The notes under the pieces: generated by a model
The model's database searches: none
What the model saw: the letters and a program-made list of their open reading frames with translations, nothing else
What the model was told of the DNA's origin: nothing
Origin: Eubacterium sp.
GTDB lineage: Bacteria; Bacillota; Clostridia; Lachnospirales; Lachnospiraceae
Reading direction: 5' to 3'
Length of the DNA: 5,727 bases
Assembly: GCA_020844525.1 (NCBI GenBank)
Contig: JAJGAH010000179.1
Span: 1 to 5,727 of the forward strand
Part shown: positions 1 through 5,484 of the stretch, one piece after another
How the letters are laid out: each line of letters starts with the position of its first letter
How positions within the stretch are numbered: position 1 is the stretch's first letter
Made by a program: the position numbers and the translations under genes

Positions 1-19
1 CTTCAATTTTGCTAAAGAC

Positions 20-79
20 GTTCAGAAAAAGTCAAAACTCGCTGCATTCTGCAGCTCAGACAGTTGACTTTTTCTGAAC
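20..79. terminator. Long nested inverted repeat, possible bidirectional terminator
   Basis: Two perfect 16-bp arms, GTTCAGAAAAAGTCAA at 20-35 and its reverse complement at 64-79, enclose 28 bases. That loop itself contains a perfect hairpin, GCTGCA-TTC-TGCAGC (41-55). A further 7-bp pair, ATTTTGC (6-12) with GCAAAAT (83-89), lies outside. The A5 run in the left arm and T5 run in the right arm give an A-tract/stem/T-tract layout on either strand, as in bidirectional terminators between converging genes. pflB runs toward it on the minus strand; the gene to the left is not in the window. It could instead be a small mobile or dispersed repeat. The repeat is certain; the function is inferred. Confidence 0.5.
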
Positions 80-177
80 AACGCAAAATCTCATCACCAA
101 GTACTTCTAGCATGTCTGCAAATGTTCAAATTTCAAGACAATTTCAATTTCACAAGCATTAGTCTTTGGTAAACTTT

Positions 178-231
178 AAAAACCCATACAGACTCTTCCT
201 CACGCTTTGCGTGGGTCGAGCCTGCATGGGC
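178..231 (-). terminator. Probable intrinsic terminator of the pflAB transcript
   Basis: Read on the minus strand, GCCCATGCAG (231-222) pairs with CTGTATGGGT (191-182) over 10 bp including two G-U pairs, and a T-run (182-178) follows. Inside the stem sits a second perfect hairpin, CACGC-TTT-GCGTG (201-213 on the plus strand). A stable stem followed directly by a U-tract, downstream of the pflB stop with no gene in between, fits a Rho-independent terminator. It lies about 190 bases past the stop because the structured block at 250-422 intervenes. Confidence 0.6.
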
Positions 232-249
232 TTTCACTTCTTTCCGCAT

Positions 250-422
250 GTGCATAAGCTACGGATTGCTCCGCTGCTTCGCAGCTCCCGCAATCCTACA
301 GCTATTCGGATTCCGCGCTTCGCGCTCCATCCTCATACCTGTTGCCTTCGAAAGCCCGCACAGGTCCTCTCGCGCGCTTCGCGTGCGTCGGGCCTGCCCG
401 TGTTTTCGAAGAGCTTATGCAC
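250..422 (-). repeat. Ornate hairpin array directly after the pflB stop
   Basis: The 11-bp arms GTGCATAAGCT (250-260) and AGCTTATGCAC (412-422) are perfect inverted repeats, the second abutting the pflB stop codon. Between them lie three GC-rich hairpins. The first pairs 263-269 with 290-296, and inside that 273-277 with 281-285. The second pairs 308-311 with 329-332, and inside that 315-318 with 322-325. The third pairs 346-353 with 404-411, and inside that 371-377 with 381-387. Each inner hairpin has a TTC loop closed by GC pairs, so GCTTCGC occurs at 276-282, 317-323 and 376-382 (GCGAAGC on the pflB sense strand). The first two hairpins also carry TCC on both sides of the internal loop. 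Read as RNA from the pflB side, it folds as a multibranch junction. It may be a structured 3' UTR, an independent RNA or a dispersed repeat; I do not recognise a named family. No credible ORF is present. Confidence 0.55.
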
Positions 423-2686
423 TTACATTCTTTCGTGGACGCATCTGGAGATGACATCCATCTGCTGTTCCTTTGTCAGATCAATGAACTTGACCGCATA
501 TCCGCTCACACGGATCGTGAAGTTTGCATATTCCGGTTTTTCCGGATGTTCCATTGCATCCTTCAGCTTTTCCAGTCCAAAGACATTGACATTCAGATGA
601 TGTGCACCCTGATCGAAGTATCCATCAAGGACATGTACCAGATTGTCCTTTCTTCCGGCCTCATCATGTCCAAGGGCATTCGGATTGATGGTCTGGGTAT
701 TTGAAATTCCATCCAGCGCATATTCATATGGAAGCTTTGCGACAGAGTTCAGTGATGCAAGGAGTCCGTTCTGCTCGGCCCCATAGGCAGGATTTGCACC
801 CGGTGCAAACGGTGCGTATGCTTTTCTTCCATCAGGAAGTGCTCCGGTTGCCTTTCCATATACCACATTTGAGGTAATTGTAAGAATGGAAGTGGTAGGC
901 TCGGAATTTCTGTATGTATGATGTTTGCGAATCTTCTTCATAAAGGTCTTCAGCAGCTGGACTGCAATTTCATCTGCCCTGTCATCATCATTACCATAGC
1001 GCGGGAAGTCTCCCTCAATCTCATAATCTGTTACGAGACCGGATGCATCACGGACGGTGCGCACTTTTGCATAACGAATTGCGCTCAGAGAATCTACTAC
1101 ATGAGAGAATCCTGCAATTCCGGTTGCAAAGGTCCTGCGGACATCCGTATCAATCAAAGCCATCTCTGCAGACTCATAGTAATACTTGTCATGCATGTAC
1201 TGAATCAGATTCAGGATATTCACATACAAACCTGCAAGCCAGTCCATCATGTTGTCAAACTTGTGAACGACCTCATCATAATCAAGGTACTCAGCAGTAA
1301 TCGGCGCATACTCCGGTCCGACCTGCATCGGGTTGCCCTGCTTGTCCTTGAACTTCTCATCCTTGCCACCATTGATCGCATAAAGCAGGCACTTTGCAAG
1401 GTTGGCTCTTGCACCGAAAAACTGCATTTCCTTTCCGGTCTGTGTTGCGCTGACACAGCAGCAGATGCTGTAATCATCACCCCATACCGGCTTCATCACA
1501 TCATCGTTCTCGTACTGGATTGAGGATGTCCTGATGGAAATGGCCGCAGCGTATTTCTTGAAATTCTCCGGAAGCTTGGAGCTGTAAAGTACAGTCAGGT
1601 TCGGCTCCGGTGATGGTCCCATGTTCTCAAGCGTGTGCAGGAAACGATAGTCATTTTTTGTGACCATGGATCTTCCATCCATTCCGATACCTGCAACCTC
1701 AAGTGTTGCCCACACCGGATCACCGGAAAACAGCTCGTTATAGCTCGGGATACGGGCGAACTTGACCATACGGAATTTCATGGTCAGATGATCGATCAGC
1801 TCCTGTGCCTCTTTCTCTGTCAGCGTACCCTCTTTCAGGTCCCGCTCGATATAGATGTCAAGGAATGTAGAGATACGGCCAACCGACATAGCTGCACCAT
1901 TCTGTGTCTTGATTGCGGCGAGATATCCAAAGTACAGCCACTGTACCGCTTCCTTCGCATTGCTTGCAGGAGCGGAAATATCATAGCCATAGGAAGCGGC
2001 CATCTCCTTCATTCCCTTCAGAGCGCGGACCTGCTCGCTGATTTCCTCACGCAGACGGATGATATCATCTGTCATGGTTCCGTCACCGCAATTAGCAAAG
2101 TCTTCCTGCTTCTTTGCGATCAGATGATCAATACCATACAGCGCTACCCTTCTGTAATCGCCGACAATCCGGCCCCGTCCATAGGTATCCGGAAGACCTG
2201 TGACAATATGGGAATGTCTTGCCTTCCGCATTTCCGGTGTATAAGCGTCAAAAACAGCCTGGTTGTGTGTCTTGTGGTATTCTGAAAATATCTTATGGAA
2301 CTTGTCATTAATGTGATATCCGTAGTTCTTGCAGCCTCTTCCGCCATCTTGATACCACCATATGGCATAAAAGCTCTCTTCAGCGGTTTATCTGTCTGAA
2401 GACCAACGATCTGTTCCAGGTCCTTTGTCTTCTCATCAATGTAGCCCGGTCCATAGGCAGTCAGACCTGAAACCACCTCTGTCTCGCAGTCCAGAACACC
2501 ACCCTTGGCTCTCTCTTCCTTCTGAAGCTCCTGTACCTTTCCCCAGAGAATATCCGTTGCCTCGGTCGGGCCTTCCAGAAAGCTCTCATCACCGTCATAC
2601 GGCGTGTAATTTTTCTGGATAAAATCTCTTACATCAATGTCATCTGTCCATTTATTTCCCTTGAAGCCTCTCCACTCTTCTCTCAT
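423..2686 (-). pseudogene. pflB: Pyruvate formate-lyase (formate C-acetyltransferase), frameshifted
   Basis: PFL is a cytosolic glycyl-radical enzyme converting pyruvate and CoA to acetyl-CoA and formate during anaerobic growth. The gene starts MREEWRGFKGNKW at ATG 2686, which overlaps the pflA stop as ATGA; the ribosome site lies in the pflA tail (AAAGGCGG). Codons 1-119 are in one frame. From codon 120 (2330 downward) the homologous reading continues in the -1 frame to TAA at 423. Restored length is 754 residues, against about 760 in E. coli. The adjacent-cysteine active site characteristic of PFL lies in [10 protein letters not shown] (restored C410-C411, preceded by an extra cysteine). 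The radical glycine is G729 in RVSGYAV, 25 residues from the C terminus as in E. coli. As written, translation from 2686 leaves the PFL frame after 119 residues and stops at 2144, giving about 180 residues. The remaining open frame, first ATG at 2231 (602 residues), has no good ribosome site. It is either a recent one-base deletion or a sequencing error. Family assignment is very secure. Confidence 0.93.
2328..2332 (-). other. Frameshift point in pflB (one A missing)
   Basis: On the minus strand the in-frame reading GAA GAG GCT GCA is followed by AGA ACT ACG, which is no longer PFL-like. Adding one A at 2329/2330 (GCA AAG AAC TAC) restores [20 protein letters not shown] and the whole downstream protein. 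The conserved reading switches frame across one or two codons, so the event is localised to this A-run (A3 to A2). No slippery heptamer of the X-XXY-YYZ type is present, which argues against programmed -1 frameshifting. Confidence 0.88.
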
Positions 2687-3429
2687 TGTTCTTCCGCCTT
2701 TCCCTTTCTGCAAAGAATTCTTTCAGCTTCTCTAACCTGTTGCACAGACGGGCTTTTTACATCCTTCAGTGTATACGGGATTCCCAGTCTGTCCCATTTA
2801 TATGCGCCCATGGAATGATAGGGAAGTATTTCGACCTTCTGAACGTTATCCAGTGTATCAAGGAACTGCCCCTCCTTCTGCAGGTCCTCCGGGGCATCTG
2901 TCCAGCCGGGAACCAGTACCTGTCTGATCCAGACCGGCTTTCTGATATCGCTCAGATAGCGGATCATAGACAGGATATTGTCATTTGGTACGCCCGTCAG
3001 CTGCAGATGCTTCTCTGGATCAATCTGTTTGATATCAACCAGGAGAAGATCTGTAAAGGTCATCAGCTCCTCAAATTTCTGGAACCATTCGCCTTCAGGA
3101 TGGAATGGCTGCCCCGCCGTATCTATGACGGTGTTGATACCTCTCTCCTTCGCCTTGTGAAAAAGGTCAAGCAGAAAATCGATCTGCAGCAGCGGTTCCC
3201 CTCCGGAAACAGTAATGCCTCCTTCAGCTCCCCAATATGACCGATACCGCTCAGCCTGGTCCAGAAGTTCATCTGCTGTACGGAGATCGTCGCTGTGCGG
3301 GTCCCAGGTATCTGCATTGTGACAGAACCTGCAGCGCATTGCGCATCCTTTCAGAAATATCACAAAGCGTACGCCGGGGCCATCTACAGAACCAAATGTT
3401 TCAATCGAATGAACTCTTCCTTTGATCAT
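2683..3429 (-). CDS. pflA: Pyruvate formate-lyase activating enzyme (radical SAM)
   Basis: PflA uses a [4Fe-4S] cluster and S-adenosylmethionine to place the glycyl radical on PFL. The protein has 248 residues, against 246 in E. coli. Visible motifs are VDGPGVRF (15-22), the radical SAM cysteines in GCAMRCRFCHN (C29, C33, C36, spacing CX3CX2C at the same positions as in E. coli PflA), SGGEPLLQ (75-82) for SAM binding, LLVDIKQ (129-135) and ILPYHSMGAYKW (201-212), which matches the PflA-specific C-terminal block. I chose ATG 3429 (MIKGRVHSIETFG) because AGGAGGG lies 4-5 bases upstream and the N terminus then matches the family. A longer frame up to 3564 would run into the FNR box. The TGA stop (2685-2683) overlaps the pflB ATG, implying translational coupling. 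The order pflA then pflB is unusual; most genomes have pflB first. Confidence 0.95.
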   Translation of the reverse strand: MIKGRVHSIETFGSVDGPGVRFVIFLKGCAMRCRFCHNADTWDPHSDDLRTADELLDQAERYRSYWGAEGGITVSGGEPLLQIDFLLDLFHKAKERGINTVIDTAGQPFHPEGEWFQKFEELMTFTDLLLVDIKQIDPEKHLQLTGVPNDNILSMIRYLSDIRKPVWIRQVLVPGWTDAPEDLQKEGQFLDTLDNVQKVEILPYHSMGAYKWDRLGIPYTLKDVKSPSVQQVREAERILCRKGKAEEQ

Positions 3430-3502
3430 GCTTCCCTCCTGCTTCCGGCAAAATAAAAAACCACCTGTCCGGTAAAGTGACAAGCGGTTTTTCTTCTGCC
3501 AT
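3401..3502 (-). CDS. Possible 33-codon leader ORF before pflA
   Basis: ATG at 3502 is preceded by AGGAAGG six bases upstream, a better than random ribosome site. The frame reads MAEEKPLVTLPDRWFF at its start and closes at TGA 3401-3403, overlapping the first 29 bases of pflA in a different frame. It runs straight through the terminator-like hairpin at 3456-3492, so a translating ribosome would melt that stem. It starts about 18 bases after the predicted transcription start. There is no run of a single amino acid of the kind seen in biosynthetic leader peptides. Size, position and ribosome site make it worth recording, but expression is not demonstrated and chance is quite possible. Confidence 0.3.
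   Translation of the reverse strand: MAEEKPLVTLPDRWFFILPEAGGKHDQRKSSFD
3450..3492 (-). terminator. Terminator-like hairpin inside the pflA leader (possible attenuator)
   Basis: On the minus strand AAAAACCGCTTGTC (3492-3479) pairs with GACAGGTGGTTTTT (3469-3456): 14 consecutive pairs including two G-U, with a nine-base loop. Transcription then continues into T, A, TTTT (3455-3450), completing a U-rich tract. This is a typical intrinsic terminator, yet it lies between the predicted promoter and pflA, whose ribosome site starts only about ten bases later. All pflA transcripts from upstream must pass it. The plus-strand reading also ends in T5 (3488-3492), so it could terminate both ways. The 6-base segment GACAGG in its right arm (3469-3464) could alternatively pair with CCTGTC at 3523-3518 if the transcript begins early enough. 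Confidence 0.6.
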
Positions 3503-3526
3503 CCGCCACCTTCCTGTGACAGGATG

Positions 3527-3535
3527 ATCGTAACA
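3527..3535 (-). promoter_or_regulatory. Extended -10 of the pflA promoter
   Basis: The minus strand reads TG-T-TACGAT (3535-3527), four of six matches to TATAAT plus the TG extension. Transcription would start near 3520, which puts the centre of the upstream FNR palindrome at about -41.5, the usual position for FNR activation of class II promoters. The -35 region overlaps the palindrome and has no TTGACA match, as expected for an activator-dependent promoter. Confidence 0.55.
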
Positions 3536-3553
3536 AAACCTAAGATAAAGTTC

Positions 3554-3569
3554 TTTGATTGCAATCAAA
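3554..3569. promoter_or_regulatory. FNR-type operator upstream of pflA
   Basis: TTTGATTGCAATCAAA is a perfect 16-bp palindrome containing the full FNR consensus TTGAT-N4-ATCAA (3555-3568). It lies in the gap between the FNR-type regulator gene and pflA and is the only such site I see in the window's intergenic regions. The adjacent regulator carries the ETVSR helix that reads TTGAT in E. coli FNR. Anaerobic activation of pflAB is the natural inference. Confidence 0.85.
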
Positions 3570-3575
3570 TAAAGC

Positions 3576-3612
3576 AAAAAAACATTTCAGCATATTTTAT
3601 ATAAAAAATGCT
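3576..3612 (-). terminator. Weak terminator candidate after the regulator gene
   Basis: AGCAT (3589-3593) pairs with ATGCT (3608-3612) around the perfect palindrome TTTTATATAAAA, with single A-A mismatches between. On the minus strand the stem is followed by GAAATG and then seven T (3582-3576). It lies 16 bases past the regulator stop. The stem is AT-rich and the T-run is a few bases away, so termination may be partial, and it could equally be a UP-like AT-rich element beside the FNR box. Confidence 0.4.
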
Positions 3613-3627
3613 TCAGTACAGAATTCT

Positions 3628-4338
3628 TCAGTCCGGATTCAGTAATGACTGTAATTCCCCCTGCCTTCTGATTTTCAGACGTCCCCGTCCAACCCGGGTA
3701 ACCATTCCCTCCTTTTCCATCTGCGCAATATATCTGCTCACCGTTTCGATTCTCAGATTTACAGAGGATGCGATATCCTCCAGCTTCAGATGTATTTCAT
3801 TTCCAAGACATCTGCTTTCTCTTTTCAGAAGAAAGGCAGCGATTCTCTGTTTCGGGTCCCGGATAGAAAGAACCATGATTTTATCCTCTGCATCCGTAAT
3901 GTCCTCCGCAAGGACCTCTATCAGATTCAGCGCCGCCTGCGGATGCTGGATGAGCACCTGCATTATGACAGAACGGGGGATCTCGCAGATCTCAACATCA
4001 TCAATACAGATTACATCATAATTATAACGGTGCTCCTTCAAAAAAATGCCATGCCACACACTCTGTCCGTCATGCAGGACATCCAGAATATGCTCTACAC
4101 CCGTGATATCCGTATTGGATATCTTGACCTTCCCGTTGCGGATAATGATGACGGAATGTATCTCATCATTCTCCGCTACGATACGGCTGCCTGCCTTATA
4201 GGAAGAATGTACTGAATGGCTGACAAGCTCCTCCTGAATTTCAAGAGGAAGGTCCTGGAACATCCGGACACTGGATATGCAGAACCTTCCCTTCGGTAAA
4301 TATTTACAGTTCTCTCTGTTGCATCCCATTTCGCGCAT
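3628..4338 (-). CDS. FNR/CRP-family transcriptional regulator, probably oxygen-sensing
   Basis: A two-domain regulator of 236 residues from ATG 4338. Residues 6-20 carry a cysteine cluster C6-X4-C11-X8-C20. The cyclic-nucleotide-like beta-roll spans roughly 25-120 and includes C118 in ICEIP, which lines up with ligand C122 (VCEIP) of E. coli FNR. A dimerisation helix follows (about 133-157). The winged helix-turn-helix (about 165-225) has recognition helix IETVSRYIAQM, with E198, S201 and R202 matching the ExxSR of FNR. Four candidate ligand cysteines suggest a [4Fe-4S] cluster lost on oxygen exposure. The start is uncertain: a weak GGAAAG (4355-4350) lies 11 bases before ATG 4338, 5 before GTG 4344 and 2 before ATG 4347. 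The open frame extends to 4596 but would overlap thiD and has no family similarity there. Its likely target is the FNR box just downstream, before pflA. Confidence 0.88.
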   Translation of the reverse strand: MREMGCNRENCKYLPKGRFCISSVRMFQDLPLEIQEELVSHSVHSSYKAGSRIVAENDEIHSVIIIRNGKVKISNTDITGVEHILDVLHDGQSVWHGIFLKEHRYNYDVICIDDVEICEIPRSVIMQVLIQHPQAALNLIEVLAEDITDAEDKIMVLSIRDPKQRIAAFLLKRESRCLGNEIHLKLEDIASSVNLRIETVSRYIAQMEKEGMVTRVGRGRLKIRRQGELQSLLNPD

Positions 4339-4387
4339 AAACACCATTACTTTCCAACAGAACATCATTCGTGATTGTTCTGTGACC

Positions 4388-4393
4388 ATTGTA
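4388..4393 (-). promoter_or_regulatory. Possible -10 of the regulator gene
   Basis: The minus strand reads TACAAT (4393-4388), five of six matches to TATAAT, about 50 bases before the chosen start codon. I see no good -35 at 16-18 bases, so this is a weak call. If right, transcription starts near 4381, which supports a start codon at 4338-4347 rather than further upstream. Confidence 0.28.
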
Positions 4394-4448
4394 ACGTCAT
4401 TGCTGCATAAACCGTTTCTGTGCCTGTGACAGATACAAGGCTGCCGAC

Positions 4449-4494
4449 AAAAAACTGAATACGTGTCAGACATGTGCCTGTAAACAGGTTCATG
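4449..4494 (-). terminator. Palindromes after thiD, possible terminator or operator
   Basis: CCTGT-AA-ACAGG (4477-4488) is a perfect short inverted repeat flanked symmetrically by CATG (4471-4474 and 4491-4494). Next to it is a second imperfect palindrome, ACGTGTC-A-GACATGT (4461-4475). On the minus strand these are followed by TTCAG and six T (4454-4449). The position, 44-89 bases past the thiD stop and before the regulator, fits a thiD terminator. The strongest stem is not directly next to the T-run, so operator function for the regulator gene is an alternative. Confidence 0.38.
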
Positions 4495-4537
4495 CACTCT
4501 ATCATAAGGGATGATGCGTAATTGCACAAGAGATGTT

Positions 4538-5359
4538 CTATCGTGGAAGATTCCCCTCAGAATCCTCCATGAATCTTCCGGAGAAGGCAAAAGCATGGTT
4601 CATCGGCCCGCTGCCTTTTCCGAGATCCAGCATGGCGGAAAGTGCGCCAGATATATATTCCTTGGCCCGTTCCACGGAAGTTTCCAGATCAAAGCCCTTG
4701 GCAAGATTGGCGGCAATCGCGCTTGACAATGTACACCCTGTTCCATGGGTATTTTCATTACAAATGCGTTCTCCATGGAACCATCGACAGGACCCTTCAC
4801 GGAACAGCAGGTCATCAGCCTGATCGATCAGATGGCCTCCTTTGCAGAGAACCGCACAATGAAAACGATTGTGAATGATCTCTGACGCCCGGCACATGTC
4901 CTCCCGGCTTTGTACATGCATGCCGGAGAGCACCTCGGCTTCCGGTATATTCGGCGTCACAAGGGTCGCTCGCGGCATCAGCTCCGACTGGAGTAATTCC
5001 ACTGCATCATCACTGATCAGTTTTGCTCCACTGGTAGCAGCCATAACGGGATCTACTACCACAAAGGCAGGCCGGTACTTCTGCAAACGGTCCGAAATCA
5101 CGCGAATCAGATCTGCCTGCGAAACCATGCCGATTTTTACTGCATCTGGAAAAATATCTGTAAAAATCTGGTCCAGCTGCTCCCCAAGAAATGACGGTGT
5201 TACATTCAAAACGGCTGACACACCGGTCGTATTCTGTGCGGTAAGGGAAGTGATTGCCGACATCGCGAATACGCCATTCGCCATCATCGTTTTTATATCA
5301 GCCTGAATGCCTGCTCCTCCGCTGGAATCACTTCCAGCGATTGTCAAAGCTGTATGCAT
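4538..5359 (-). CDS. thiD: Hydroxymethylpyrimidine / phosphomethylpyrimidine kinase
   Basis: ThiD phosphorylates 4-amino-5-hydroxymethyl-2-methylpyrimidine (HMP) to HMP-P and then HMP-PP, the pyrimidine half of thiamin. The protein has 273 residues, against about 266 in E. coli, with the ribokinase-like fold. Visible motifs are TIAGSDSSGGAGIQADIKT (6-24), SLTAQNTTGV (38-47) at the pyrimidine pocket, VVDPVM (101-106), LVTPNIPEAE (133-142), CKGGH (172-176) and the anion-hole signature THGTGCTLSSA (204-214) with C209. The start is preceded by AAGGGGGAG about eight bases upstream. It lies 125 bases after thiW on the same strand, consistent with a thiamin salvage unit where ThiW supplies the substrate or a precursor. 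No TPP riboswitch is seen in the gap, so any such control would be upstream of thiW, outside the window. The last 13 or so residues (FMEDSEGNLPR end) are past the usual family end. Confidence 0.95.
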   Translation of the reverse strand: MHTALTIAGSDSSGGAGIQADIKTMMANGVFAMSAITSLTAQNTTGVSAVLNVTPSFLGEQLDQIFTDIFPDAVKIGMVSQADLIRVISDRLQKYRPAFVVVDPVMAATSGAKLISDDAVELLQSELMPRATLVTPNIPEAEVLSGMHVQSREDMCRASEIIHNRFHCAVLCKGGHLIDQADDLLFREGSCRWFHGERICNENTHGTGCTLSSAIAANLAKGFDLETSVERAKEYISGALSAMLDLGKGSGPMNHAFAFSGRFMEDSEGNLPR

Positions 5360-5433
5360 TTGTTTACTCCCCCTTGTCGCCCCGTCAGAACTTGCATCAA
5401 AAAGTATCTCTCCTGTTTGAAAATTACCCGGAT

Positions 5434-5466
5434 AAATCTGTTACTCTTTGCAGATGATTCAGATTT
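5434..5466. repeat. Short inverted repeat between thiW and thiD
   Basis: AAATCTG (5434-5440) and CAGATTT (5460-5466) form a perfect 7-bp inverted repeat with a 19-base loop, 18-51 bases past the thiW stop. No T-run follows on the minus strand, so it is not a convincing terminator; it may be an mRNA processing or stability element, or chance. The rest of this 125-base gap shows only the thiD ribosome site. Confidence 0.25.
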
Positions 5467-5484
5467 AGCTTCCAAATTCAAAAC

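Noticed and set aside
129..152. AATTTCA repeated three times (129-135, 140-146, 146-152)
   Set aside because: Short AT-rich words in an AT-rich stretch; irregular spacing and no partner structure, so chance is adequate. No CRISPR-like array is present.
166..2285. Several plus-strand open frames, including 166-600, 918-1523 and 1635-2285
   Set aside because: Except for the start of 166-600, which lies in the hairpin region, they lie antisense to pflB, have no recognisable domains or convincing ribosome sites, and are best explained as shadows of its coding bias.
2328..2340. Programmed -1 ribosomal frameshift in pflB
   Set aside because: A -1 slip would restore the frame, but the sequence GCT GCA AGA lacks a slippery heptamer, no stop codon or clear stimulatory structure follows nearby, and PFL genes are not known to use recoding.
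423..2686. Another glycyl-radical enzyme such as choline or glycerol lyase
   Set aside because: The adjacent-cysteine active site, the RVSGYAV tail and overall length are specific to pyruvate formate-lyase.
2686..3240. Plus-strand open frame of 184 codons
   Set aside because: It is entirely antisense to pflA, whose motifs and start are secure; no similarity or ribosome site supports it.
2683..3564. Longer 293-residue version of pflA
   Set aside because: The extra N terminus has no family counterpart and covers the FNR box and leader hairpin; ATG 3429 has a strong ribosome site and the expected length.
3628..4596. Longer 322-residue version of the regulator
   Set aside because: It would overlap the thiD 3' end and the palindromic gap; the added residues do not resemble FNR/CRP proteins.
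5360..5484. TPP riboswitch before thiD
   Set aside because: The conserved CUGAGA and pyrophosphate-sensing segments are absent, and the gap is too short for the full element plus an expression platform.
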